The notes under the pieces are model-generated. The model saw nothing but the letters and a program-made list of their open reading frames with translations. It did no database searches and was not told the DNA's origin. The position numbers and the translations under genes are program-made. A DNA stretch of 64,000 nt from Pseudomonadota bacterium (GTDB taxonomy: Bacteria; Pseudomonadota; Gammaproteobacteria; DASZBR01): assembly GCA_021777765.1 (NCBI GenBank), contig JAJYDF010000001.1:106495-170494 (forward strand). Reading direction: 5' to 3'. Below are positions 56,072-64,000 of the stretch, piece after piece. Position 1 is the stretch's first letter; the number at the start of each line of letters is the position of its first letter.

Positions 56072-57502
56072 CTAAGCCTTCTCCGAATTTATTTTATTAA
56101 TGATCGCCGATGTCGAACACCCATCAACAAAAGATAATATTTTTACTTCACCGCCATTATTTAAAATACATTGACCACCGGCAATATCTGAAATTTTATA
56201 ATCACCACCTTTCACTAAAATATCAGGTAATAAGCGGCAAATTAATCGCTCTGGTGTATCTTCGCTAAAGGACACCACCCAATCTACTGCGCTGAGTCCT
56301 GCCAATACCGTCATGCGATTTTGTAATGAATTAATGGGGCGTGATTTTCCTTTTAATCGAGATACGGAATTATCATCATTTACAGCAACAATTAATCGAT
56401 CGCCACATTTTTTTGCTTCTTCTAAATAGGTAATATGTCCTGCGTGTAAAATATCGAAACAACCATTTGTCATTACTACACGTTCACCATGCGCATGTGC
56501 ATCTTTAATAGCAATTAATAATTGATCTTCTGTAATAATGCCGCGACCAGAATGATGATATTCTTCTAATGCACGGCGTAATTCAGAAACAGAAACTGTA
56601 GCCGCACCTAATTTTGTGACGACTACACCAGCGGCATGATTTGCGAGTGCTGCTGCTAATGGTAAATCTGATCCTGCTGAAAGTGCCGCACCTAAAACTG
56701 CAATTACTGTATCTCCAGCGCCAGTAACATCATAAACCTCACGTTTTTGTGCAGGTAAATGCAAAGGCGTTTGATGAGGTTCAATGAGAGTCATCCCATG
56801 TTCGCCACGGGTAATTAACAAGGCATTTAATTCTAGCTGCTTAATAAGCGCTAGACCTTTAGTCACTAATTCATTTTCATCTACACAGACGCCCATTACT
56901 GCTTCAAATTCTTTACGGTTTGGCGTCAACATATAAGCACCACGATAACGCACAAAATCGCTACCTTTGGGATCAATTAACACGGGAATATTTTGATTTC
57001 GCGCTTCTTTAATTAATTCTGGTGCACAATTTAATACACCTTTTGCATAATCGGATAAAATGACAACGTTATAATCGGATATATTTTTCACATAATGTTT
57101 AACTAATGGTGCGGAACTGACTTGCTGAAATCCTTCTTCAAAATCCAAGCGAATTAATTGTTGATGTAAACTGAGTACACGTAATTTAGTAATAGTCGGT
57201 AAATGGGGAACTCGTTGTAGATAATTTTTTATACCCAGTGCTTGCAATGTATCAACTAATTGATTAGCTATTTGATCTTCACCACTCATACTGAGCAGAT
57301 TAACTTGCGCACCTAATGCTTGGATATTTAATGCAACGTTGGCAGCACCACCGGGTTTTTCTTCAATTTGTTTTACATGGACTACTGGCACTGGTGCTTC
57401 AGGAGAAATGCGTGATGTATTACCGTACCAATAACGGTCCATCATAATATCGCCAACCACAAGCACACGTGCAGTCTCAAAATTAGGAATAGGTAATGTC
57501 AT
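56072..57502 (-). CDS. hldE: Bifunctional heptose 7-phosphate kinase / heptose 1-phosphate adenylyltransferase
   Basis: HldE makes ADP-D-glycero-beta-D-manno-heptose for the LPS inner core. The 476 residues have an N-terminal PfkB-type kinase domain (1-318; GGAANVALNIQALG and DVTGAGDTVIAVLGAAL) and a C-terminal cytidylyltransferase-like domain (about 340-476) with TNGCFDILHAGH, SRLKGKSRP and a final SFVDGCSTSAIINKI. Length equals E. coli HldE (477). Presence of hldE implies that heptose-containing LPS is made. It is the only gene of LPS synthesis in the window. Confidence 0.96.
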   Translation of the reverse strand: MTLPIPNFETARVLVVGDIMMDRYWYGNTSRISPEAPVPVVHVKQIEEKPGGAANVALNIQALGAQVNLLSMSGEDQIANQLVDTLQALGIKNYLQRVPHLPTITKLRVLSLHQQLIRLDFEEGFQQVSSAPLVKHYVKNISDYNVVILSDYAKGVLNCAPELIKEARNQNIPVLIDPKGSDFVRYRGAYMLTPNRKEFEAVMGVCVDENELVTKGLALIKQLELNALLITRGEHGMTLIEPHQTPLHLPAQKREVYDVTGAGDTVIAVLGAALSAGSDLPLAAALANHAAGVVVTKLGAATVSVSELRRALEEYHHSGRGIITEDQLLIAIKDAHAHGERVVMTNGCFDILHAGHITYLEEAKKCGDRLIVAVNDDNSVSRLKGKSRPINSLQNRMTVLAGLSAVDWVVSFSEDTPERLICRLLPDILVKGGDYKISDIAGGQCILNNGGEVKILSFVDGCSTSAIINKINSEKA

Positions 57503-57607
57503 AAATTATTTGTAGTTCGTTCGAATTAGAGTGCGGCATGATAACAAAAATATTACAAATTTGGCAGGTGATTCTGGTATAATTCTTCCTTTTTTTTCCT
57601 TCGTTTC

Positions 57608-57731
57608 TTTCCTTCTCCCCGAAGGGGAGAAGGTGCCGAAGGCGGATGAGGGGGTGTTAAAAAGAATGACGCAATTAATTAACACACCCTCATCCGCCTT
57701 CGGCACCTTCTCCCGCAAGCGGGAGAAGGAA
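57608..57731. repeat. Inverted pair of dispersed palindromic repeats between hldE and purL
   Basis: Left copy 57610-57654 (ccttctccccgaaggggagaagg plus gtgccgaaggcggatgaggg) and right copy 57686-57731, the reverse complement with a gcaagc loop. They lie in the shared upstream region of divergent hldE and purL, so this is not a terminator; a long hairpin here would affect both leaders. Confidence 0.75.
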
Positions 57732-57762
57732 AACACTTTAAACTAAGTGAGACAGGTTAAAT

Positions 57763-60654
57763 ATGCAAATTTCCCCAAAAATTCATCGTTTCATCGTGTC
57801 ACATAAACCTGAACACGATCATACTTCTCATACACTTTTAAAAGCGTCTCATAAATTAGGGTATGAATCATTATCCTCAATTACTTGTCATGATCTTTAT
57901 TTTTTGCAAGGTAATCTTACCGCGAATGATAAATCACGCATCGCCGATAAATTGTTGAGCGATCCAGTGGTACAAAATTGGTTTAGTGAAAATGAAGAAT
58001 TAATATCCGATCAACAGCTAAAGAAAAATACTCAGCAATATTTAATCGAAATCGCATTGCGACCCGGTGTGACCGATCCGGTTGCTGAACAAATTATGAG
58101 AGCTGCACAAGAAATTGGTATTAAATCACTAATGCAAGTAGCCACTGGGCAACGATTTATTATTCAATCACACAATAAATTAAATGAAAAAGAATTAATA
58201 CAATTAGCGAATCGATTATTAATGAATCCCGTGATTCATTATTTTGCACTGGGCAAAATTACACCTTTATTTCCAGAAGATGCGACTGCTCGTCATGAAA
58301 CTGAAATTATTGCGCTACGCGAATTAAATGAACAACAATTATTATCTTTATCACAACAAAGACGCTCAGCCCTATCTTTGCAAGAAATGCTAGCTATTCA
58401 ATACTATTATATAAAATTAAATCGTGATCCTACTGATGTTGAATTTGAAACCATTGCACAGACATGGAGTGAACACTGTAGCCATAAAACATTTAAAGCG
58501 ACGATTAATTCACAAACAGAAAAACAAACCATTAATGGTTTATTGAAAACATATATTCGTGCTGCAACTGAAAAAATTGCAGCACCATGGGTGTGGTCAG
58601 CATTTGTAGATAATGCCGGAATTATTGAATTTGATGATGAATATCAAATTGCATTTAAAGTTGAAACGCATAATCATCCTTCTGCAATTGAACCATTTGG
58701 TGGTGCAAATACCGGATTAGGTGGTGTTATTCGTGATGTTTTAGGCGTATCTGCAAAACCAATCGCAGCAACAGATATTTTTTGTTTTGGTTTACCTGAT
58801 GTCGATAGTGAAAAATTACCTGAAGGCGTCTTACATCCTGCGAGAATTCGTGATGGTGTTGTGGCTGGTGTGCAAGATTATGGTAATAAGACAGGCATTC
58901 CCACGGTAAATGGCGCTGTTTATTATGATCACGGATATACTGCAAATCCCTTGGTTTTTTGTGGTTGCGTTGGATTAATTCCAAAAAATCAACATCCGCG
59001 TGATCCACAGTCTGGTGATCGAATCATTTTATTAGGTGGACGCACTGGTCGGGATGGATTGCGCGGCGCCACTTTTTCATCAATGACGATGGATGCACAA
59101 ACGGGAGAGGTTGCTGGTGCATCTGTGCAAATTGGAAATCCATTAATTGCAAAAGGATTAATTGAAGTAACGGTGCGTGCGCGTGATGCAAAAATGTATC
59201 ATGCCATTACTGATTGTGGCGCAGGTGGATTATCATCAGCTGTGGGTGAAATGGCGAGTACCATTGGTGCAGAAGTTAATTTAGATACTGTGAAATTAAA
59301 ATATTCGGGATTAGCGCCGTGGGAAATTTGGTTATCTGAAGCGCAGGAACGTATGGTTTTAGCTGTTCCCGAAAATAAACTGCAAGAATTAATTCATCTC
59401 TGCCAAATTTATGATATTGAATTAACCGATTTAGGATATTTTACTCATACAAAACAATTGCGAGTTAAATATAAACAACAATTGGTTTTAGATTTATCAA
59501 ATGAATTTTTATTTGATGGCATGCCATTAAAAAATCTAGAGGCTGATTTATCTGTCGAATTAAATAATTCTTATTTAGGAATCTCAAAAGAGACGAATAA
59601 TAAGCTACCTGAGTTATTATTAAAATTATTATCTCATTTAAATATTGCGTCTAAAGAAAAAATCATTCGTTTATATGATCATGAAGTGCAGGGTGGCACT
59701 GTCATCAAACCATTAACTGGTGCAAAAAATGATGGTCCTGCCGATGCTTGTGTATTAAAACCGCAAGGCACAAAAGGTAAAAAAGGCATTGTATTAGCCA
59801 ATGGTTTAAATCCTGAATATGGAAAATATCATGCATATCGCATGGCAGTCAGTGCAATTGATGAAGCCATTCGCAATGCGGTTGCTGTGGGTGCTGATCC
59901 TTCCCGAATCGCTATATTAGATAATTTTTGTTGGGGAAATCCCAATGATCCAAAAATATTAGGGGCGTTAGTTGCCGCTTGTAAAGGTTGTCATGATGCA
60001 GCGATTTATTTTGGTACGCCATTTATTTCTGGAAAAGATTCTTTAAATAATGAATATATGGCGGCAGATGGTAAAAGACATGCCATTCCGCATACATTAT
60101 TAATTTCTGCATTAGCCATTATTGACGATATTACCAATGCAATTACCTTGGATTTTAAAAATGCGGGTAATGAGATTTATTTAATCGGCGCAAATAATAA
60201 AGGCACATTTTTAGGGAGCCATTTTATTAAGGTGGGTGGTTATGTTAGTGAATTGGGTGAAGTGCCACAATTAGCAGAAAATAACCGCGAAATATACCGT
60301 CAATTACATCATGCAATTAATCATAAATTAATTAAATCATGTCACGATATCAGTGAGGGTGGATTGGCTGTGTCTTTAGCTGAAATGTGTATAGCAGGAC
60401 GCATTGGTTGTGAAATATTATTAGAGAATAAATCAATTGAATCGCAATTATTTGGTGAGGCTAATGGACGATTTTTAGTGGAAATTACGCCTGAAAATCG
60501 TGCTGCGTTTATTGCTTGTTTTGCGGATGATCTGGCTGATGAAATTCAATTAATTGGGAAAACGAATAATCGAGATAGTTTAACAGTTAAATATAAAGAT
60601 GCAGAAATCATTCATTTTTCAATTGATGAATTGTTAAAGGCTTGGCAGGGATAA
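57763..60654 (+). CDS. purL: Phosphoribosylformylglycinamidine synthase, PurL subunit with N-terminal PurS-like pair
   Basis: Converts FGAR to FGAM in purine synthesis, with ammonia from PurQ. 963 residues: longer than stand-alone small PurL (about 740) and shorter than E. coli PurL (about 1,295, with a glutaminase domain). The first 165 residues hold two PurS-like units (about 1-80 and 85-165; the second has RPGVTDPVAEQIMRAAQEIGI and NPVIHYF). The PurL part follows, with TWSEHCSHKTF, VETHNHPSAIEPFGGANTGLGGVIRD, FGTPFISGKDS and SCHDISEGGL motifs. The glutaminase is separate (purQ, next gene). So the enzyme is a PurS-PurS-PurL fusion plus PurQ. Confidence 0.93.
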   Translation: MQISPKIHRFIVSHKPEHDHTSHTLLKASHKLGYESLSSITCHDLYFLQGNLTANDKSRIADKLLSDPVVQNWFSENEELISDQQLKKNTQQYLIEIALRPGVTDPVAEQIMRAAQEIGIKSLMQVATGQRFIIQSHNKLNEKELIQLANRLLMNPVIHYFALGKITPLFPEDATARHETEIIALRELNEQQLLSLSQQRRSALSLQEMLAIQYYYIKLNRDPTDVEFETIAQTWSEHCSHKTFKATINSQTEKQTINGLLKTYIRAATEKIAAPWVWSAFVDNAGIIEFDDEYQIAFKVETHNHPSAIEPFGGANTGLGGVIRDVLGVSAKPIAATDIFCFGLPDVDSEKLPEGVLHPARIRDGVVAGVQDYGNKTGIPTVNGAVYYDHGYTANPLVFCGCVGLIPKNQHPRDPQSGDRIILLGGRTGRDGLRGATFSSMTMDAQTGEVAGASVQIGNPLIAKGLIEVTVRARDAKMYHAITDCGAGGLSSAVGEMASTIGAEVNLDTVKLKYSGLAPWEIWLSEAQERMVLAVPENKLQELIHLCQIYDIELTDLGYFTHTKQLRVKYKQQLVLDLSNEFLFDGMPLKNLEADLSVELNNSYLGISKETNNKLPELLLKLLSHLNIASKEKIIRLYDHEVQGGTVIKPLTGAKNDGPADACVLKPQGTKGKKGIVLANGLNPEYGKYHAYRMAVSAIDEAIRNAVAVGADPSRIAILDNFCWGNPNDPKILGALVAACKGCHDAAIYFGTPFISGKDSLNNEYMAADGKRHAIPHTLLISALAIIDDITNAITLDFKNAGNEIYLIGANNKGTFLGSHFIKVGGYVSELGEVPQLAENNREIYRQLHHAINHKLIKSCHDISEGGLAVSLAEMCIAGRIGCEILLENKSIESQLFGEANGRFLVEITPENRAAFIACFADDLADEIQLIGKTNNRDSLTVKYKDAEIIHFSIDELLKAWQG

Positions 60655-60663
60655 CTTCTTCCT

Positions 60664-60686
60664 CCTTCTCCCCGAAGGGGAGAAGG
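60664..60686. repeat. Short palindromic repeat between purL and purQ
   Basis: ccttctcccc-gaa-ggggagaagg, the hairpin core of the dispersed family, in a 75-base gap inside the pur operon. Confidence 0.65.
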
Positions 60687-60729
60687 AAAAAAAGAAGGAA
60701 AAAATAATTTTTTTTAAAAGGTTAATTAA

Positions 60730-61503
60730 ATGATCAAACCAAAAGTTTTAGTTTTACATGCTAATGGCACCAACCGTGATGCAGAAGTTGCTTACGCATT
60801 TACATTAGCCGGTGCCGATCCTGAAATAGTCCATTTACAACAATTACGATTAAACGAAAAATCATGGCATGATTATCAGATTCTCGTTATTCCTGGTGGT
60901 TTTTCTTATGGCGATACATTAGGTGCGGGAAAATTATTGGCATTAGATTTGCAAGTTTATTTTGCTGACGCAGTGAAAAAATTTATTGAACAAAAAAAAC
61001 CTGTATTAGGAATTTGTAATGGTTTTCAGGTATTAGTGAAAGCAGGATTATTACCAACACCTTTTCAGAATAATACACAAGCAACTTTAACATTTAATGC
61101 ACAAGGACATTTTGAATGCCGATGGGTGACATTAGTAGCGCAATCACAAAAATGTTTATGGACAAAAGGGCTTGTTGATCCCATTGATTGTCCTGTTGCA
61201 CATGGCGAAGGTCAATTTGTATTAAATAATAATGAATTATTGTCACAATTAATAACACAAGATCAAATTGCTTTATGTTACGCAAAACCTGATGGTCAAA
61301 AAGCTGATCAAATTTATCCTTATAATCCCAATGGATCCATTGGGGGTATTGCCGGTATATGTAATGAATCTGGTACTGTGATGGGATTAATGCCTCATCC
61401 AGAAGATCATGTTGTGGATTATCAATTTCCTCGCTGGACACGCGGTCAAAAAGGGCGTTCTGGTTTATTTTTATTTAAAAATGGAGTGAATTATGTCAAA
61501 TAA
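60730..61503 (+). CDS. purQ: Phosphoribosylformylglycinamidine synthase, glutaminase subunit
   Basis: Class I glutamine amidotransferase subunit that feeds ammonia to PurL. The 257 residues have IPGGFSYGDTLGAG (oxyanion strand), the nucleophile cysteine in GICNGFQVL (about residue 97) and the catalytic PHPEDH near the C-terminus. It resembles the C-terminal glutaminase domain of large PurL rather than Bacillus-type PurQ in length. AAGG precedes the ATG. Its 3' end overlaps purC by 11 bases, so the two are translationally coupled. It lies 75 bases after purL. Confidence 0.94.
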   Translation: MIKPKVLVLHANGTNRDAEVAYAFTLAGADPEIVHLQQLRLNEKSWHDYQILVIPGGFSYGDTLGAGKLLALDLQVYFADAVKKFIEQKKPVLGICNGFQVLVKAGLLPTPFQNNTQATLTFNAQGHFECRWVTLVAQSQKCLWTKGLVDPIDCPVAHGEGQFVLNNNELLSQLITQDQIALCYAKPDGQKADQIYPYNPNGSIGGIAGICNESGTVMGLMPHPEDHVVDYQFPRWTRGQKGRSGLFLFKNGVNYVK

Positions 61504-62464
61504 TATTAATTTCGATGTAGCATTTAAAAATCCATTTACTCAAACGGATTTGCAATTAACGGATAAAAGAGAAGGTAAAGTTCGTGATAGTTATTATTTA
61601 GATAATCATCGCAGATTGTTTATTACTACCGATAGATTATCTGCATTTGACAAAGTGTTATCTGCGTTGCCTTATAAAGGACAAGTTTTAAATCAATTAA
61701 CTGCGTGGTGGTTTGAACAAACAGCAGATATTATTCCCAATCATTTAATTTCTCTACCTGATCCTAATGCTGTTGTGGCAATTACTGCCAAACCATTTCC
61801 TATTGAAGTGATTGTGCGTGGTTATATTACCGGAGTTACTAGCACCGCTTTATGGGCGCGATATGAAGCAGGCGAACGAGAAATATATGGTTATCGCTTT
61901 AAAGAGGGTTTGAAAAAAAATCAACAATTACCAAAACCCATTATTACACCGACTACAAAAGGTGGTCCTACGGGTCATGATGAACGGTTAACTTGTGCTG
62001 AAGTGGTTACGAAAGGATTTTTAGATCACACTACTTGGGAACATATTCAAAGCGTCGCATTATCTTTATTTGAACGTGGTCAACAATTAGCAAATCGTGC
62101 TGGATTAATATTGGTGGATACTAAATATGAATTTGGTTTAAGTGATGATGGAAAAATATTATTAATCGATGAAATTCATACACCAGATTCATCACGATTT
62201 TGGTTAGCGAATACTTATGATCAAAAATTTAAAGCAGGACAAGAACCAGATAATTATGATAAAGAAATTGTCCGTTTAGCTTATGTTGAACAGGGTTTTC
62301 GTGGTGAAGGTACGCCGCCTGAATTATCACAGGATTTTTGGCGAAAAGTGAGTCAGAGATATATAGATATTTATAATCGTTTGACAGCAAATCATTTTGC
62401 GCCTGGTGAATATCCAGTATTACAACGATTAAAATCTAATTTAGAGAAAGCACAGATTTTGTAA
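61493..62464 (+). CDS. purC: Phosphoribosylaminoimidazole-succinocarboxamide synthase
   Basis: SAICAR synthetase joins CAIR and aspartate in purine synthesis. 323 residues, the longer form seen in yeast ADE1 and many bacteria, not the 237-residue E. coli form. Motifs include KREGKVRDSYYL, FITTDRLSAFDKVL, EVIVRGYITG, GPTGHDERLT and LILVDTKYEFGLSDDGKILLIDEIHTPDSSRFW. The start overlaps purQ. A hairpin repeat follows the stop, then folD. Confidence 0.95.
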   Translation: MSNNINFDVAFKNPFTQTDLQLTDKREGKVRDSYYLDNHRRLFITTDRLSAFDKVLSALPYKGQVLNQLTAWWFEQTADIIPNHLISLPDPNAVVAITAKPFPIEVIVRGYITGVTSTALWARYEAGEREIYGYRFKEGLKKNQQLPKPIITPTTKGGPTGHDERLTCAEVVTKGFLDHTTWEHIQSVALSLFERGQQLANRAGLILVDTKYEFGLSDDGKILLIDEIHTPDSSRFWLANTYDQKFKAGQEPDNYDKEIVRLAYVEQGFRGEGTPPELSQDFWRKVSQRYIDIYNRLTANHFAPGEYPVLQRLKSNLEKAQIL

Positions 62465-62475
62465 CACCTTTTTTT

Positions 62476-62498
62476 CCTTCTCCCCGAAGGGGGGAAGG
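62476..62498. repeat. Short palindromic repeat between purC and folD
   Basis: ccttctccccgaaggggggaagg, preceded by T8; one mismatch from a perfect hairpin. Same core as at 60664. Confidence 0.6.
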
Positions 62499-62528
62499 AA
62501 GATATGAATATAATTTTGAGTGAATAAT

Positions 62529-63377
62529 ATGACAGCACAAATTCTAGATGGAAAATTAACTGCCGCGCATATGCGTAATAAATTGCGTTTAGAAATTGAT
62601 ACGCAGGTAGCGCAAGGTCATCGATCACCTGGATTAGCTGTGGTATTAGTGGGAACAAATAAATCATCACAATCTTATGTACGGAATAAACGGCAAGCAT
62701 GTGTTGATGTTGGAATTAAATCATTTGCTTATGATTTGCCAGAAAAAACGACACAAGTAGAATTATTATTATTAATTGATCAATTAAATCATGATGAAAA
62801 TATTGATGGTATTTTAGTGCAATTACCTTTGCCAACGCATATTGATAATAATGCTATTTTAGAAAAAATATTACCGCATAAAGATGTAGATGGATTTCAT
62901 CCTTATAATTTAGGGCGATTAGCGCAACGACGTCCTTCATTACGTCCATGTACTCCCTATGGAATTATGTTGTTATTAGAACATTACCAATTACATGTCA
63001 AAAAATTAGATGCGGTTGTTGTTGGTGCATCAAATATTGTTGGGCGTCCGATGAGTTTAGAATTATTGCTGGCGGGATGTACGGTAACAACTTGTCATCG
63101 TTTTACGCGTGATTTATCACTGCATGTCAAAAATGCAGATATATTAGTTGCTGCAGTGGGTAAAGTGGATGTCATAAAAAGTGAGTGGATAAAAGCGGGA
63201 GCAATTGTAATTGATGTTGGTTTTAATCATCGAGAAGATGGATCAATTACGGGTGATATTGATTTTGCTTCAGCGGTTGAACGTGCAGCATGGATAACAC
63301 CAGTGCCAGGTGGCGTAGGGCCAATGACTGTTGCGACTTTAATGTTAAATACATGGCAAGCATATAATCAAACTTAA
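62529..63377 (+). CDS. folD: Methylenetetrahydrofolate dehydrogenase / cyclohydrolase
   Basis: FolD interconverts 5,10-methylene- and 10-formyl-tetrahydrofolate, supplying formyl groups to purine synthesis, which fits its place after purC. From ATG 62529 (MTAQILDGK) it has 282 residues; a GTG three codons upstream is less likely because the family starts at this position. Motifs: [18 protein letters not shown] with the catalytic lysine, the GILVQLPLP stretch, KDVDGFHP, the NADP-binding [12 protein letters not shown] and the C-terminal [16 protein letters not shown]. Confidence 0.95.
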   Translation: MTAQILDGKLTAAHMRNKLRLEIDTQVAQGHRSPGLAVVLVGTNKSSQSYVRNKRQACVDVGIKSFAYDLPEKTTQVELLLLIDQLNHDENIDGILVQLPLPTHIDNNAILEKILPHKDVDGFHPYNLGRLAQRRPSLRPCTPYGIMLLLEHYQLHVKKLDAVVVGASNIVGRPMSLELLLAGCTVTTCHRFTRDLSLHVKNADILVAAVGKVDVIKSEWIKAGAIVIDVGFNHREDGSITGDIDFASAVERAAWITPVPGGVGPMTVATLMLNTWQAYNQT

Positions 63378-63390
63378 CAAACATTTTTTT

Positions 63391-63414
63391 CGTTCTCCCA
63401 CTTGCGGGAGAAGG
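63391..63414. repeat. Short palindromic repeat between folD and murB
   Basis: cgttctcccacttgcgggagaagg after T7; a member of the same dispersed family. Confidence 0.6.
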
Positions 63415-63437
63415 ATAAAAATAATGGATAAATTACA

Positions 63438-64000
63438 ATGACAAATCTGAACTCAAACTTTTCTATTATTAACAACGCTTCATATCAGCAGCTTAATTCA
63501 TTTAATATCCAAGGCCAAACCAAATATCTCACTCATGTAAATAATGAAGCCAGTTTATTATCAGTGCTTAATTTCGCCCACCAAGAAAAAATTCCTTATA
63601 TCATTTTAGGTGGTGGTAGTAACGTATTAATGACTAAATATAATGAGGGATTAATTATTCATATGGCCATTATGGGCATCAGCAAAATAAAAGAAACGGA
63701 TGAACATGTCTATTTAAAAATAGGCGCAGGTGAAAATTGGCATGAATTAGTGCGATATTGTTTAGCAAATAATTATTACGGAATAGAAAATTTGTCATTA
63801 ATTCCTGGCACAGTCGGTGCTGCACCCATACAAAATATTGGTGCTTATGGCGTTGAATTAAAAGATGTATTTGATGAATTATCTGCTGTTCATGTTTCGT
63901 CGGGCAAAATGATGCAATTTAATAAAGAAGCTTGTGAATTTTCCTATCGAAATAGTTTATTTAAAAAAGTGATTGATAATTATATTGTTTGTAATGTTAC
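63438..64000 (+). CDS. murB: UDP-N-acetylenolpyruvoylglucosamine reductase, N-terminal part (runs off the window)
   Basis: MurB reduces UDP-GlcNAc-enolpyruvate to UDP-MurNAc in peptidoglycan synthesis, using FAD and NADPH. The first 187 residues are visible and the frame is open to the window edge. They contain the FAD-binding IILGGGSNVLMT segment and GIENLSLIPGTVGAAPIQNIGAYGVEL, the pattern of the E. coli-like type I enzyme, followed by a SYRNSLFKK substrate-site stretch. The ATG at 63438 is the first suitable start. MurB is usually in the mur cluster; here it lies after folD. Confidence 0.9.
   Translation, partial: MTNLNSNFSIINNASYQQLNSFNIQGQTKYLTHVNNEASLLSVLNFAHQEKIPYIILGGGSNVLMTKYNEGLIIHMAIMGISKIKETDEHVYLKIGAGENWHELVRYCLANNYYGIENLSLIPGTVGAAPIQNIGAYGVELKDVFDELSAVHVSSGKMMQFNKEACEFSYRNSLFKKVIDNYIVCNV

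Noticed and set aside
1..64000. tRNA, rRNA, riboswitch or prophage genes
   Set aside because: No cloverleaf-like sequences, rRNA segments, known riboswitch cores or phage structural genes were recognised by reading; a covariance-model search would be needed to exclude small RNAs.

Overview
This window is a chromosomal segment of an AT-rich gammaproteobacterium. The housekeeping genes (fabI, queG, nnr, mscL, ttcA, tkt-gapA, hemA, prfA, prmC, dksA-type, mnmG, hldE, purL-purQ-purC, folD, murB) are gammaproteobacterial in type. Scattered between them are single, long, low-complexity or eukaryote-like genes: J-domain plus ankyrin, U-box, RasGEF-like, ExoU/VipD-type patatin, SNF2 ATPase, Sel1/TPR-like solenoids and coiled coils. 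That mixture is typical of host-associated Legionellales (Legionella, Coxiella and relatives) with a Dot/Icm type IV secretion system. No secretion genes lie in the window, so the lifestyle is inferred. No tRNA, rRNA, CRISPR array, transposase or prophage was seen.

Layout. 1-1369: udk end and fabI. 1370-4454: two orphan candidate effectors and palindromic repeats. 4363-10531: queG, nnr, a patatin, an amino-acid permease, mscL. 10671-18479: a coiled-coil effector candidate divergent from a broken SNF2-type gene. 18586-24110: ttcA, tkt, gapA, hemA. 24420-28950: prfA and prmC, separated from hemA and from each other by an inserted J-domain/ankyrin gene and a small secreted protein. 29220-33231: a DksA with a histone-like extension, an MFS pump, an FAD oxidoreductase. 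33531-35345: a HipB-like regulator and a nonsense-mutated YhcG-type nuclease. 35346-46373: a U-box gene, mnmG, a large membrane protein, remnants, a patatin effector candidate and a TPR-like pseudogene. 46445-54054: an AAA/DUF4143 ATPase, an unknown protein, an ArsR/AHSA1 pair and a RasGEF-like protein. 54171-64000: a hybrid histidine kinase, hldE, then purL-purQ-purC-folD-murB.

The main unifying signal is regulatory. Six effector-like genes are preceded by a tandem direct repeat of the form cTTAATatT-NN-cTTAATatT, the consensus described for PmrA sites in Legionella and Coxiella. Five of the six have a -10 hexamer exactly 7 bases after the repeat; in the sixth the gap is 6. This looks like a PmrA-type regulon that ties orphan effector candidates together, including genes with no recognisable domain.

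The second theme is decay confined to accessory genes. I see a three-frameshift J-domain/ankyrin gene (all at homopolymers), an SNF2 gene with one nonsense codon, two homopolymer shifts and a 10-bp tandem duplication, nonsense codons in a YhcG nuclease, a DUF423-like gene and a TPR-like gene, and a truncated Sel1 gene. Every housekeeping ORF is open, which argues against general sequencing error. Several families of short palindromic repeats fill the intergenic space.
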